A stretch of DNA of 64,000 nt from Paragonimus westermani (taxonomy: Eukaryota; Platyhelminthes; Trematoda; Plagiorchiida; Troglotrematidae), in assembly GCA_008508345.1 (NCBI GenBank), contig QNGE01000945.1, positions 62,001 to 126,000 of the forward strand, read 5' to 3'. A program made the translations under genes and the position numbers. This document shows, piece after piece, positions 53,001 through 61,662 of this stretch. The notes under the pieces were generated by a model. The model ran no database searches, was not told where the DNA came from, and was given only the letters and a program-made list of their open reading frames with translations. The first letter of the stretch is position 1. Each line of letters opens with the position of its first letter.

Positions 53001-56000
53001 AAAATTCAACCTTCAGTTCGAGCTATATCGGATGAACAACTATGAATGACGTAAAATGACAATGTACTTGTAATTTTGGAAATGCTGTCCTGTGTAACAT
53101 TGTTAAAAATGCCGTGGTACAAGTAATCTAAATCACATTGACAGAGGATTTCGATTACAACACTCCTGAGGAAGGCCACCCGAGGTGGTTGAAACGTAGA
53201 GTATTACGCCGTGGTACAAGCTTCAACGGCGACACAATATTTCTAGAATAATCCTTTGGCATCGTAATCAAATACGATATGTGATAATGTTGACCGAGTG
53301 GGTTTTTACAATGGAAACGAAAACGACGTTTGCCGATATATGTTGTGTGAGTTCTACGTTCGTTTTACGAGCTCAAAGCGATGTACTTATCGCTGTCTTT
53401 GGCGGTTGCTCCTCCGTTTCTTGTTCATCGAAGACGATTTGTGATTGGTTGGTTTGCAAGCAAATATCAGTCAGGGACTGAGAAGAGAAACAAATGGGTC
53501 ATCACTGACTGTATTACTAGCGACCACTGCGTCAACTTGATAACTGTTCAGCCTATCATCCAGTCATTGGTTCACAGATAGCGGTTTCGGTTACGGTACC
53601 TCTGTGATGCTCATATGTTAACGAATAGTGAGAACATTTGCTCACCAGTTAATTGTTGACCAGGAAAACGATCTGCTTGCAACTCACACTTTTGGATCAA
53701 ATTAATAGGTGGCGAAAGGTAGATTTTCTAAACAAACAGTCATTTACCAAAACGACTTTGTCATGATAATGCATCTGAATGGTTTTTCAATCCTGGATTG
53801 CACGAACACTGTTCATAGCAGAGCTCCGGTTGCCTGATTTTTACTTGACCCACTCGAACTCTGGTTTTCCACGACAGGTAATCCATAAGGAACGGTAGCC
53901 CTGAAGGCCTGTAAAAGCTCAATGGAAATTAAGGTCTGTTGCCATTCTATTGCAATACCGTCCACATAGTTCATAACGGCCAATGCAGAAACTGAACCAA
54001 CCAGGATGCGAACGTTGATTTAATTCAACTTTCTCCTCAGACATTTTGCCATCGATACTAATTGTGGAAAAATAACATTTCTTTAAATCAGACGAGTAAA
54101 AACGTATTTAAGCAATGAGTTGCTTGTTGGTATGTATTAGGAGAATACAGCTTATAAGAACTGGGTGTCACGCACAATTAGTGACAGCTTTGCATTCACA
54201 AACCCGTATCAGCCATCTGTCGGATCTGAGATAAGCGACAATGCTAACTCACGCTTGAGTTGCCGAATTCAGCACTCACCTTTTCCACACTAGAATGTGG
54301 AGGTGGAGGCTCATAGGATACGTATACTGTTGATTGGCAACGACCAAGAAAAAGGTTACACGCTTCCAGTTGGTTCTGTTCATTGGATGTATGCTCTTCA
54401 TGTGACAATATATTGTGCGGTTGCATGGTGGGTATTTCTTATGGAAAATTGAATTGGAAAATACGCCTTCCTTTTGCAGCAATCTAGTGGTATACATACT
54501 GTAAGCGTATAAAATTTATTCACCTCAGCAAGAAAAGCACGTTAGTGTTGGTTTGAACCCAGACTACACTTTATTTATTCCTCCTTCACAAAGCTATTCT
54601 GGTTCACCATCGAATTCGGACTGTGTCTTGAGGTAGATCAGCTACGCGCAGTTGGGGCCGGTATACTCTCCTCATTTGGAGAATTGGAACACGCGTTCAG
54701 TGACGAGTCGGAGAAACGTCCTCTGGAGCCAAGCACTACGGCTATTCAACCATACGATGATGTAGGTTACCAACCGGTCTATTTTGTGTGCCAGTCCTTC
54801 GAACTAATGGAACAACAACTGAAGTAAGTCATCAGACTCACAAATGATTCCTCTTGAACTGACATCCTATTGTCACCAACACAGTAACTCGTAGGCGATT
54901 TATTGACGGCGCCGGTGCGAAAGTCAACCGGCGACTGCAGCTATTCTGTCGTTTTTAGCTTTCGCTGGATCGATTTTAACTTGGTCATGTTTACCTATGG
55001 CATTCCAAGCCCTACATTCTGTGATAGATAAGCCGATCAATACCACTCAACACTTGAGTATTGCTCACATGATCCATGCAATTGAACCACAAAAGGAATT
55101 AACTCAGCGTGGGCATTCAAATTAACAAAGTGATTTATTACCCGGTTTATTCTAAACTACGTTCATGGGCATTTGGCTTCCCAAATTTGGAAGTGTTGGC
55201 GGAGGCTGTACGAGTTGTAGTCTTTGTCATACTTATTGTTAGTGACCCTCAGTCGTAAGCTTGCCAGCGTTCATGATCGAAATTGGACGTTGTCACCTAC
55301 CCTGTCCACTTCATTTACTCAGTATGAGATATGAAATGTATGGGTTCAGTGAACTTCAACGGCGTAAAACATTAAGCGATATTTCATCTGATATAAAGTT
55401 ATGGGAACCAACCTAGATGACAATACACCAGATGATTACAGCATATGGTCGCCAGCAGTGGTATGCCCCCTAAAGGACAAACAATTTTGGTGTGTCTCAA
55501 CAGTGATAGCATATGGATGGAATGCTATTAACAGTAAGAATCATGTTTATAAAATAATCAAGCCTGACTGTTTCTGACACTTCTGACTTATAATCACTAC
55601 TGCAATATTTGGTTGTTTTGGATTAGCAATCATATGTGATGTTACGTTTACACAGTCAGTTGCTTCAGTCAAGCAAAAATGTCCGAGTATTTTCTGATCC
55701 CCTAGGTCTCACTGAAATGGTAAAACCAACCACTGTGATTGAACCGCGCTTAGGGGTATTGTGGGGTCGTTGACCGTAGGCGAACGTCGTACCGAAAGGA
55801 TCTTTCGTTTCGTAGTTGGAGACTGATATTGTCTTGATAACTGGTAAGTAGCTAGCCCTGATACTACCCACAGAGAAGGGATCAGAGTTGGACGCCTCAT
55901 TCACTTTGTTTCAACAACACAGTTATTTAGTAATATACATTTTTTAAAGGGAGATAATAAACGTGGCTGACTGGGGTAAATTCTTGAAACGATGTTTTGG

Positions 56001-57020
56001 AGTGTGTAGGGAGTAGTAACAATGTTAACCGAAAATCCTGGTCTCTCGGATAACACGACCGTCCAAACAAATTGCTCCAAAGTTATATCAAAAACGAGTG
56101 CGAAAGTTCTCTGTTCCCCTTCAAATCGTGTGCAGCAGGGAGAAAAACACAGGGTATTCATATGATGAGTGCTGACCTGAAGACGTTCTCGATTTAGAAG
56201 ATCAAAGAACAATGAGTAAAACTGGTGGTTAATCTCACTGGACCACCAATGAACTTGAAGGACTGAAGTTCCACGGAGAGGGTTCAACAATAGCAATGTT
56301 TATATTTGGTTGATACTGAGAATTTCTGTCCTGAATTGTCAGAATCATTTTCCAGAGGAAGGTGGCAGTTTTGGACAAAAACTGGGGTTCCCTAACAGTG
56401 TAAACCACGGGTCGAGTTACCATTAGGCCGTAACTAAAGCGGCTAAAAATCTCTCAAGTTATCAGCTTTCTATTCGTCTGCTTTTGGTAGATTCACAAAA
56501 ATGGGCCGTCAAAGATACTCCCTTCCTGCTAGTTCAACAGTTCACTCAGGACGGTTAATACACTGTCACCTGCCAAATCGCATTTCGGAGGGCTCAGGTT
56601 TTACCATTTGCTATTTTCTTCATTATACCTGCTTTTCATAAATATGCAACGGTTATAATCAACGGTTCAAGTTCCGCCCACTGAATAGGCTTTTCTATCC
56701 CAATTGTTGGTACAACTCTGCCGTATCTCTTCCACAACTAATAATAATACCCATATCAGGGCACTCCATGGCTCCTCCTAGCCAAACATTTGCGTACTGA
56801 TTATAAGTTATTTAATTTAATTATGTCATATTGACATTAATCGTCTTTCACCTTCCTGTTTTACAGTGAGTATGTCCGTACAGTCCAAAAGGATGTGTGG
56901 GCCACCTACGATCCTTACACAGAAACAATGAAGTTGCGAAGCTCAACGGAGCTAAGAGAGGCTGTGATCGAAAATGTAGCCAAGCAGATCGAGGCTCTGA
57001 AGTTCAACAATCTAGCGTGA
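22918..57020 (+). CDS. TH: tyrosine hydroxylase gene, 10 coding exons, N-terminus missing
   Basis: Tyrosine 3-monooxygenase hydroxylates L-tyrosine to L-DOPA using tetrahydrobiopterin, O2 and Fe(II), the first step of catecholamine synthesis in neurons. Ten exons join in frame with GT-AG introns to 444 codons and TGA; human TH is 497-528 residues, so about 50 N-terminal residues are absent. Order: ACT regulatory domain (residues 1-112), catalytic domain (~113-393), C-terminal oligomerisation segment (394-444). Iron ligands H279, H284 and E324 have the spacing of human H331, H336 and E376; R264 and D276 match substrate-binding R316 and D328. D373 matches Asp425 of rat TH, where phenylalanine and tryptophan hydroxylases have Val/Ile, so TH is preferred to its paralogues. 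ATWKEVY and QPYDD..YQ.VYFV also read as TH. Oddities: VPWFP is replaced by IWVPC, and human Tyr371 by Phe. Intron phases close at every junction, which argues for a working gene. Confidence 0.96.
23050..26732 (+). other. TH: TH intron after exon a
   Basis: GT-AG (gtaagt...attgtag), 3.7 kb. I see no repeat or nested exon in it. Small open frames at 23432-23998 and 24619-24855 have no recognisable content. Confidence 0.7.
26733..26937 (+). CDS. TH: TH exon b: ACT domain
   Basis: Residues 45-112 plus one base of codon 113. Acceptor ccattgtag; donor AAAACA/gtgagt. It opens with [26 protein letters not shown] matches the conserved H-I/L-E-S/T-R turn of aromatic amino acid hydroxylase ACT domains (HHLETRP in human TH). 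A linker of Lys, Thr and Gln follows, then a strand-helix unit ([20 protein letters not shown]) that completes the ACT fold. Confidence 0.88.
29160..29330 (+). repeat. decayed SINE copy
   Basis: Shares 'cttctctcgagatga', 'gtgaggtcagtgacatagtggtcaa' (A-box region) and 'gttgcctcatg' with the SINE at 31069-31385 in forward orientation. The B-box region is badly decayed (gagtttaaag). Confidence 0.55.
29995..30165 (-). repeat. decayed SINE fragment, reversed
   Basis: The blocks 'catactcagatgggtctt', 'cgagtttcgttctcacaagagc' and 'tatccttgtcagtagccggg' follow, in order, the 3' half of the SINE at 31069-31385. The body is missing. Confidence 0.5.
31069..31385 (-). repeat. tRNA-derived SINE, best-preserved copy
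   Basis: On the minus strand the tRNA-like core (31268-31195) has an A box TAGCGCAGTGG (within 31259-31244) and a B box GTTCAAATCC (31214-31205), both close to consensus. Unusually, about 110 bases of body containing the 'ctcgagatgatcgggcaac' block lie upstream of the tRNA-like core and about 130 bases lie downstream. Related copies are at 1-190, 11987-12418, 29160-29330, 29995-30165 and 37710-37965. Confidence 0.75.
31673..31758 (+). CDS. TH: TH exon c: ACT-catalytic junction
   Basis: Residues 113 (split) to 141. Acceptor tgctccag, donor CATCCG/gtacgt. [20 protein letters not shown] and TDHP match human [25 protein letters not shown]. The usually invariant PWFP before it reads I-W-V-P-C here, formed across the splice (A + TT). 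Confidence 0.93.
31759..33805 (+). other. TH: TH intron after exon c
   Basis: GT-AG (gtacgt...cctcatag), 2.0 kb. No repeat or nested exon recognised. Confidence 0.75.
33806..33873 (+). CDS. TH: TH exon d
   Basis: Residues 142-163 plus two bases of 164. [20 protein letters not shown], then Y-H, matches human [24 protein letters not shown]. Acceptor cctcatag, donor CATCA/gtaagt. Confidence 0.96.
33874..36298 (+). other. TH: TH intron after exon d
   Basis: GT-AG (gtaagt...cacacag), 2.4 kb. No repeat recognised. Confidence 0.75.
36299..36349 (+). CDS. TH: TH exon e (51 bases)
   Basis: Residues 164-181 (both ends split). It reads [18 protein letters not shown]; human TH has HGDPIPRVEYTAEEIATW. 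Acceptor cacacag, donor ACCTG/gtaaga. It is too short to stand out alone but is fixed by phase and match. Confidence 0.96.
36350..38770 (+). other. TH: TH intron after exon e
   Basis: GT-AG (gtaaga...ggtttaag), 2.4 kb, with a decayed SINE at 37710-37965. The polypyrimidine tract before the acceptor is weak. Confidence 0.75.
37710..37965 (-). repeat. decayed SINE copy, reversed
   Basis: 'cacactcaggtggactttccag', 'gtggagtccgttatt' and 'acctcgtatcaaacacgaccgaatcat' follow the order of the reversed SINE at 31069-31385. Identity is low and the B box is lost. Confidence 0.45.
38771..38916 (+). CDS. TH: TH exon f
   Basis: Residues 181 (split) to 229 plus one base of 230. Joined to exon e it gives [11 protein letters not shown], against human ATWKEVYTTLK; then [18 protein letters not shown] and the following [15 protein letters not shown], matching [33 protein letters not shown]. 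The loop after EGFRLLEEN differs more than elsewhere. Donor TGCAAA/gtaaga. Confidence 0.96.
38917..43514 (+). other. TH: TH intron after exon f
   Basis: GT-AG (gtaaga...ccccacag), 4.6 kb. I see no identifiable repeat or nested exon. Confidence 0.75.
43515..43650 (+). CDS. TH: TH exon g: pterin-binding loop
   Basis: Residues 230 (split) to 274 plus two bases of 275. [20 protein letters not shown] then [20 protein letters not shown] closely match human [20 protein letters not shown] and what follows. R264 is the counterpart of substrate-contacting R316. Acceptor ccccacag, donor GGAACC/gtaagt. Confidence 0.98.
43651..45250 (+). other. TH: TH intron after exon g
   Basis: GT-AG (gtaagt...tttttcag), 1.6 kb. 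An 86-codon frame at 43948-44208 is not recognised. No repeat. Confidence 0.75.
45251..45377 (+). CDS. TH: TH exon h: iron-binding HExxxH
   Basis: Residues 275 (split) to 317. [20 protein letters not shown] and onward, then LGLVSLGAS, match the hydroxylase signature. H279 and H284 are the two Fe(II) histidines (human H331/H336) and D276 equals D328. Acceptor attttcag, donor ACGACG/gtgagt, phase 0 at the 3' end. Confidence 0.99.
45553..45665 (+). other. possible nested or cryptic exon, unknown
   Basis: A strong acceptor (tttctctttactgactaagtttcag) is followed by a 37-codon open stretch, including [20 protein letters not shown] then SMGD, and a donor-like ACG/gtaact. It cannot belong to TH: joined to the previous exon it meets a stop at the fourth codon, and TH is continuous without it. 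[10 protein letters not shown] loosely recalls the first helix of fatty-acid-binding proteins, but the Gly-x-Trp-Lys that should precede it is absent. It may be a poison exon, an exon remnant or chance. Confidence 0.2.
53111..53220 (+). mobile_element. 84-bp hammerhead-like mini-insertion with 13-bp TSD
   Basis: GCCGTGGTACAAG occurs at 53111-53123 and 53208-53220 as a direct repeat flanking exactly 84 bases. The insert is a short leader (53124-53161) and a hammerhead-like fold (53162-53202), ending five bases later. There is no poly-A, no coding sequence and no inverted repeat. The likely origin is a 5'-truncated copy of a ribozyme-bearing retroelement whose RNA ended near the motif. Confidence 0.65.
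53162..53202 (+). ncRNA. hammerhead-ribozyme-like motif, second family
   Basis: Stem I ACTC (53162-53165) pairs with GAGT (53199-53202); core CTGAGGA (53166-53172); extra A (53173); stem II GGCCACC (53174-53180) with GGTGGTT (53184-53190), two G-U pairs at the core side and a CGA loop; GAAA (53191-53194) running into CGT (53195-53197); H17 = A (53198). The primary sequence of stems I and II differs from the 7-kb/20-kb family while the pairing, the extra base and the GAAACGT minimal stem III are the same. Activity is not shown. Confidence 0.6.
54594..54823 (+). CDS. TH: TH exon i: third iron ligand and specificity loop
   Basis: Residues 318-393 plus two bases of 394. [20 protein letters not shown] opens the exon, with E324 as the third Fe(II) ligand (human E376). 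[17 protein letters not shown] follows, then [16 protein letters not shown], where D373 equals the TH-specific Asp425 of rat. Human Tyr371 is Phe here. Acceptor cttcacaaag, donor CTGAA/gtaagt. Confidence 0.98.
54824..56866 (+). other. TH: TH last intron
   Basis: GT-AG (gtaagt...gttttacag), 2.0 kb. No repeat recognised. The 131-codon minus frame at 55901-56296 is not recognised. Confidence 0.75.
56867..57020 (+). CDS. TH: TH exon j: C-terminus and stop
   Basis: Residues 394 (split) to 444 and TGA at 57018-57020. [20 protein letters not shown] matches the [20 protein letters not shown] strand pair. The final helix ([20 protein letters not shown]) corresponds to the coiled-coil tetramerisation helix of human TH, at similar length. 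Acceptor cctgttttacag. Confidence 0.97.
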
Positions 57021-58659
57021 ATTCTCAGTTGGAACTATTTGTCAAGAAAGACTATTGATTTGTTCGTTTTATTTAAGCATTTAGTTACAGATTCGTCAGT
57101 TGTGTTGAACTCCTGAGGTCATTCGATGTTAAACATGCAAATTTAGTTTTGAGTCAGATACCTTTGTCATTTCAGTCGAAGTCCATCTCTTGCCTGTTTT
57201 TTCTATGACCTGTGAGGCGAATGAGAAGTTCAATGTAATTGATTTCAGTTTGAATGAATGAAGTTGTTGAAAGAATGCCAATCTCTTGGAGCGCTTCCGA
57301 ACGGTCGATGTTGCTCTTTTTCAACGCCAATCATGGGGAGGACTAAAGGCTTCTGGTTGAGCTTTTGGCACAGCTGATTCCAGTGTACCTTCCTACCTTT
57401 ATTTGGGTACAAAATTCCACCTTCGTCTACTTTGAGGGTCAGCAGTAGATTCAAATTTAGTTTAAAACGCGTTAGCAGCCGACATTCTGGAAAGAGGGGT
57501 GTCTTGAACTCCCATCTTCACTCACGTAAGATGATGGGGTTAACCAGAGGCTTAAGCAATTCTTTTCTCCGACATCCCCAAGTGGGCTGTGTTCACTAGT
57601 ATTTGGAGGTTTATGTCAGAAGTAAAACATCACTAACGAATCAGATTACCAACTACACACAAACTGCTCTGAAAATATGAACCACGTCCATTTTGTTTAG
57701 TCGCCGTAATGTAGCCTATTCAGTACGTGGTCTACTGACGCTTTGCGACAACTCCACCGCTATGTTTTCCGTCGAGGTTGAACTACTGACTAAGCAACTT
57801 TCAGTATTGATGTCAGACCTCTCATGTGGAACTAATTTAATAAGCGCCAGTTTGTACTGTTTCCAGAAAATGGGACAAAAGTTTTTTCAAGCTGGTTGTC
57901 GATTTAAGCGTTATTTCACGAGTAGGGTTGGAAAATCACGTTTTCACTGGTACTAGTCTTCAGGATGTTTCCAAACTCAGTGTTACCGGCTTGCGTTGTT
58001 TCAAACCCTCGAATCAATTCAAGTGTGAAATCACTCATACTTCGCATAGGAAACGAAGGCGGATGTAACGGACAATGGGAACCCCACAGTGAAACGACAT
58101 CTGTCTATGCCACGTTCAAACTTGACGAACTTTTGTCGGCGACTGTCACTTTCCAAGCGGTGATGGAAGTGAGCTTCATTACTTGTTTCGTTGTTTACGT
58201 AGACGAATAACCAAACCTTAGGGGGTGAAGTCGAGTGGTCACGCTGCGGACCAATGAAACGGGTCAGGTCACCTAGGGTCACTAAAATGAGTGGTTCACA
58301 ACAGATAGTATCTGATTGTTGAAGTTCTTATACTTGCTTGCTTCCAGGTCATCATATACCTCCAAGCGGGTGACGACCGGTCACGGTCGGTTGAAATAGA
58401 TTTGCCAAAGCGTAGAAAGTGCTGACCCTAAAGCGGAGTAAGTTAGGGAGTCAGAAACACACTACGATGGCTAAAAGGTCAACTATAGATGAAATGGCAC
58501 GTTACACTGTCGTTGGCAAAAGATTTCTTGTAGACAATTTTCCAACAGTTTCACAAGCTCGACCAACCTTACCCATTCCTGTAAGAATTCGCAACCTACA
58601 GATTTCTATGAACAATGAGTTCGTTTTGCTTGCCACATCATGGCGCAAAGAAGATACTT
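57021..58659. other. TH 3' UTR and downstream flank
   Basis: The TH 3' UTR must start here, but I find no AATAAA in the first several hundred bases, so its end is unknown. Open frames at 57693-57956, 57965-58210 and 58419-58661 have no recognisable domain. Confidence 0.4.
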
Positions 58660-60223
58660 AGTGCGATAGGGTAACAATTTGTTCACTCTCATCAATCACG
58701 AAAATAAAACCCGCGGGTCAAGTACATCAGACAAACAGAAACGAACTATAAGTATGCTCACGAATAATCGTTCCGCGTATTGTGCAATCATGAACATAGC
58801 AACCCAATAGGCCGCCCCAGCCGAATTTGTGAAAAAAACACAGGCTGTCAAGTCCGGGTGGGTATAGGTACGTCGAAAGCTAGTAATTTCAGGTTTGCTA
58901 ACTGCCTAACGATAGTTTGACTGGGCTAACTCGGCGAACCTAGTGACTTGTTGTCAAGGCGTGGGAATTCGAGCACCTGGTTCATCAGGTTGAGGCTGGC
59001 GCGTAATCAATTGCTTCTATCCCATCAGCTATTGTTTTGCCACTGAACCTGGTGGTCGTCGATCTGTTTTATCAGTGTGTACAATAATCTAAATATGAGA
59101 ATTGTTAAACCATCTGATTTTGCGAGTACTTGAAACTGACGATTGATATGTTGATCTAATTGCAGCTGCTCATCAGCATACGTTTACGCTCTGGCAAGCT
59201 TTAATTTGTGCGTTCGATCTTCTGCCAGATTATTCCTCATGAGTTGTAACCCCCTTTTACAGGTATTCTCAGTCGTGAACTTGTTAGTTGTTTTCCGAGT
59301 TGATATCCATGACATGATATCTATGACATGCGCGCTCTGTCCTATATGTCTCATCTCATTATGCACTGAAAACATTCAGCCTAGTTTTAAAAACTGACCC
59401 ACTAACGGATAAACAACGTGATTAGAGGTAATCCGTCGGCTCAAACACTAACGGATATCTTTAAAAGAATAACTGATAATACCAAGTTAACTTCACTGTG
59501 TAAATCATGAGTTTGATTTTCATAAGCATTATTAGTTTCACTTAAAAAACAGCTGTGTAATTTCGTTTCTTTCATGCAGTAGAGTTGAATAACACGCTCG
59601 AATTCGTTGATGAGCAACGTACGGACGGCAAGGTAAGGCGGTCCGTCCACTAAAAAACTTCACGAAGTGGTAACTTTCTTCAGTTCCCCAGTTCTTGTTT
59701 AATTGCACGCAAACGTGGTTTGGTCAAATCCATTGCTCACATAGTAGATCGCTGCTCTGCGGATGCTGACCATATCCTAAACGTATGCTGATGAGCAGCT
59801 ACAGTTAGAACAACATATCAGTGGTAAGTTCTAAGTCTGGGGGCAAAACAATGTCTGATGGGATAGAAGCAATTGATTACGCGCCAGCCTCAACCTGATG
59901 AACCAGGTGCTCGAATTCCCACGCCTTGACAACAAGTCACTAGGTTCGCCGAGTTAGCCCAGTCAAACTATCGTTAGGCAGTTAGCAAACCTGAAATTAC
60001 TAGCTTTCGACGTACCTATACCCACCCGGACTTGACAGCCTGTGTTTTTTTCACAAATTCGGCTGGGGCGGCCTATTGGGTTGCTATGTTCATGATTGCA
60101 CAATACGCGGAACGATTATTCGTGAGCATACTTATAGTTCGTTTCTGTTTGTCTGATGTACTTGACCCGCGAGTTTTATTTTCGTGATTGATGAGAGTGA
60201 ACAAACTGTTACCCTATCGTACT
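58660..60223. mobile_element. 1.56-kb fold-back element
   Basis: The outer arms 58660-59042 and 59841-60223 are both 383 bases and are near-identical reverse complements (a handful of mismatches and small indels seen by eye). Farther in, a perfect 23-base inverted match (59164-59186 with 59778-59800), with flanking similarity, shows that the arms originally extended further and that one side lost about 70 bases. No open frame of note lies in the centre, which contains a 14-base tandem duplication (59302-59329). The outer ends read AGTGCGATAGGGT... and ...ACCCTATCGTACT. A target duplication is not clear (possibly TTA). Class undetermined: a MITE or foldback DNA element, or inverted LTRs. Confidence 0.8.
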
Positions 60224-60774
60224 TTATTCTCTCTATCTGCTCGAATGATCTAAACGTGAGCCTATCTTGCAAGAGCAACTGTTTTCACAGATGCATGAGA
60301 AGTTACATCTAAATTGTATCTGTTGCGAATGAGGGGTGTTACGTTGTTGTTTCTGAAGATCACTTTGAGTGATTGTGAAGAATATTTTAAGATGTTGCCC
60401 TTCATTGTTTGAATGATTTACAGACGGACTTTAATACTGTTTAACGGTGGCAAAATGTTTACATTTTGTTTTCTAGGAAACTTTAAGTATAGTTCACCCC
60501 ATCACTTGGCTAATTTGGTTCGAACCAGTTATACATAATGTGTTTATACTTCATTGTGCCAAAACATGTTCTGCTCACTCCGCGTTCAAGAATCAAGTTC
60601 AGATAGTTCTTACAAGCTTACTGAGTACTTACATACCTATGTAGAAAAGCGGTTGTCAATGGCAACGCGCTATCGTCAATAGACCTTAATAATTAGAACT
60701 AGATTCTCCAGCATTAATGAACAGAAGTGAGAGAATTTTAAGCAACTCCTCCTTCAGATGAGCTTGAATGCGCC
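60224..60774. other. no feature recognised
   Basis: Spacer between two mobile elements. Nothing supported. Confidence 0.4.
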
Positions 60775-60955
60775 AGTGAGGTTTTCTGGACTAGCATTTC
60801 GTACAATCGGATCAAACGTTGATATGTAACTAGTTCCAAACATTACGATAGTGTCCCACAGATAAGAAGTCATGGCTTAAGGGATTAGACAGACAGATAC
60901 GGAAATGAAGAATAAAAATATAGGGACGTTGACTACCAGGGCAGCCGGAACGTCA

Positions 60956-61120
60956 TCACATGTTGGTTCGAAACACCCGGGTGGGATTCTGATGTCTGAT
61001 TGTCAGAGCCTCAGCAAACAGGAGGATGTGTCTGCGGTCGCTACGAAAAATCAGAGAGAACGCGCCACAATCTTTGACTTTGTGCCCTGTTTGGATCAAG
61101 TGCTTTGCTGTTGATGACGC
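60956..61120 (-). pseudogene. GIY-YIG endonuclease fragment, C-terminal part
   Basis: A different minus-strand frame carries STAKHLIQTGHKV, then RSDRRHILLFAEALTIRHQN to a stop at 60956. This matches the S-A-I-x-x-H...TGH...R...R.L.EA..I end of Penelope-type endonucleases. It is separated from the preceding fragment by a frameshift. The same end recurs in opposite orientation at about 62410-62490. Confidence 0.65.
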
Positions 61121-61140
61121 TGTGTACCGTCCGTCGGCCT

Positions 61141-61251
61141 TTATGCACCCACCTGGCGTTGTGCTTCCATCCACTCTGGAAAATGCTCCTTGATGCGAGA
61201 AGCTACCTGTCGGGTTGTCCTCCCTGTGCAGTTCACGTTATAACTGCACGA
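61141..61251 (-). pseudogene. GIY-YIG endonuclease fragment, N-terminal part
   Basis: The minus-strand frame reads CSYNVNCTGRTTRQVASRIK then EHFPEW, stopping at 61141. C..xGRTTR....RI.EH.P.W is the hallmark of the GIY-YIG endonuclease at the C-terminus of Penelope-like proteins (usual form YIGRTTR; here NCTGRTTR). The frame breaks before the rest of the domain, which continues in another frame. Confidence 0.72.
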
Positions 61252-61407
61252 CTATTTGTATGAACAATGAGATGTGACGGACTAAGACTGTTTACCCGTA
61301 GTAGAAAAGACTGGTAAAGCCATAGTTCGTTGTGTTGTACATAGCTGTACAGCGTTATGGAACCTGGATTCAGCAGCCATTTGAGGTCTTTTTGTCATTG
61401 TTGCCAA

Positions 61408-61662
61408 CTACAACTGCAGCTTCCACCGGTCTGCAGGAATTGAGCCGTTCATCTTCAGCTTTTCTAGCTCGCGGGTGATTTTCTTTTTCGATTCCTGGTC
61501 GTTGTCGGAAGTGTTGTCCAGCAGAAGCTTCTGGGTGTCACAGAAAATTTCAAACATTTCCTCCATATATCCCGCTTTATCCCTCAACGCAATTCCTGAA
61601 CCTTTGTTCGGAGGTAACACTGTTAAATCCACATTTTGTGTTATTTCCTTTGAATTTTGGAA
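61408..61662 (-). pseudogene. Penelope-like reverse transcriptase, N-terminal fragment
   Basis: The minus-strand frame reads FQNSKEITQNVDLTVLPPNK then G-S-G-I-A-L-R-D-K-A-G-Y, followed by a Lys/Glu-rich helix (KKKITRELEKLKMNGSI) and a stop at 61408. The pattern 'ITVLPADKG...D...Y..KM...L.D' followed by 'KI...L..L...G.I' is the conserved start of the reverse transcriptase in Penelope-like elements. ADKG has become PNKG. The catalytic YxDD region is absent, so this is a truncated remnant. Confidence 0.7.

Larger units (their letters stand above)
45378..54593 (+). other. TH: TH intron after exon h (largest)
   Basis: GT-AG (gtgagt...cacaaag), 9.2 kb. It contains a possible unrelated exon at 45553-45665 and an 84-bp hammerhead-like insertion at 53124-53207. 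The rest shows no recognisable feature; chance-length open frames at 46158-46496, 47822-48193 (minus) and 52003-52338 were examined. Confidence 0.75.

Noticed and set aside
55901..56296. 131-codon minus-strand frame in the last TH intron
   Set aside because: Chance length, no recognisable content.
22918..57020. Tryptophan or phenylalanine hydroxylase as the identity of the gene
   Set aside because: The Asp at residue 373 within QPYDD..YQ.VYFV, plus HLETR and ATWKEVY, match tyrosine hydroxylase; the other two have Val or Ile at that position.
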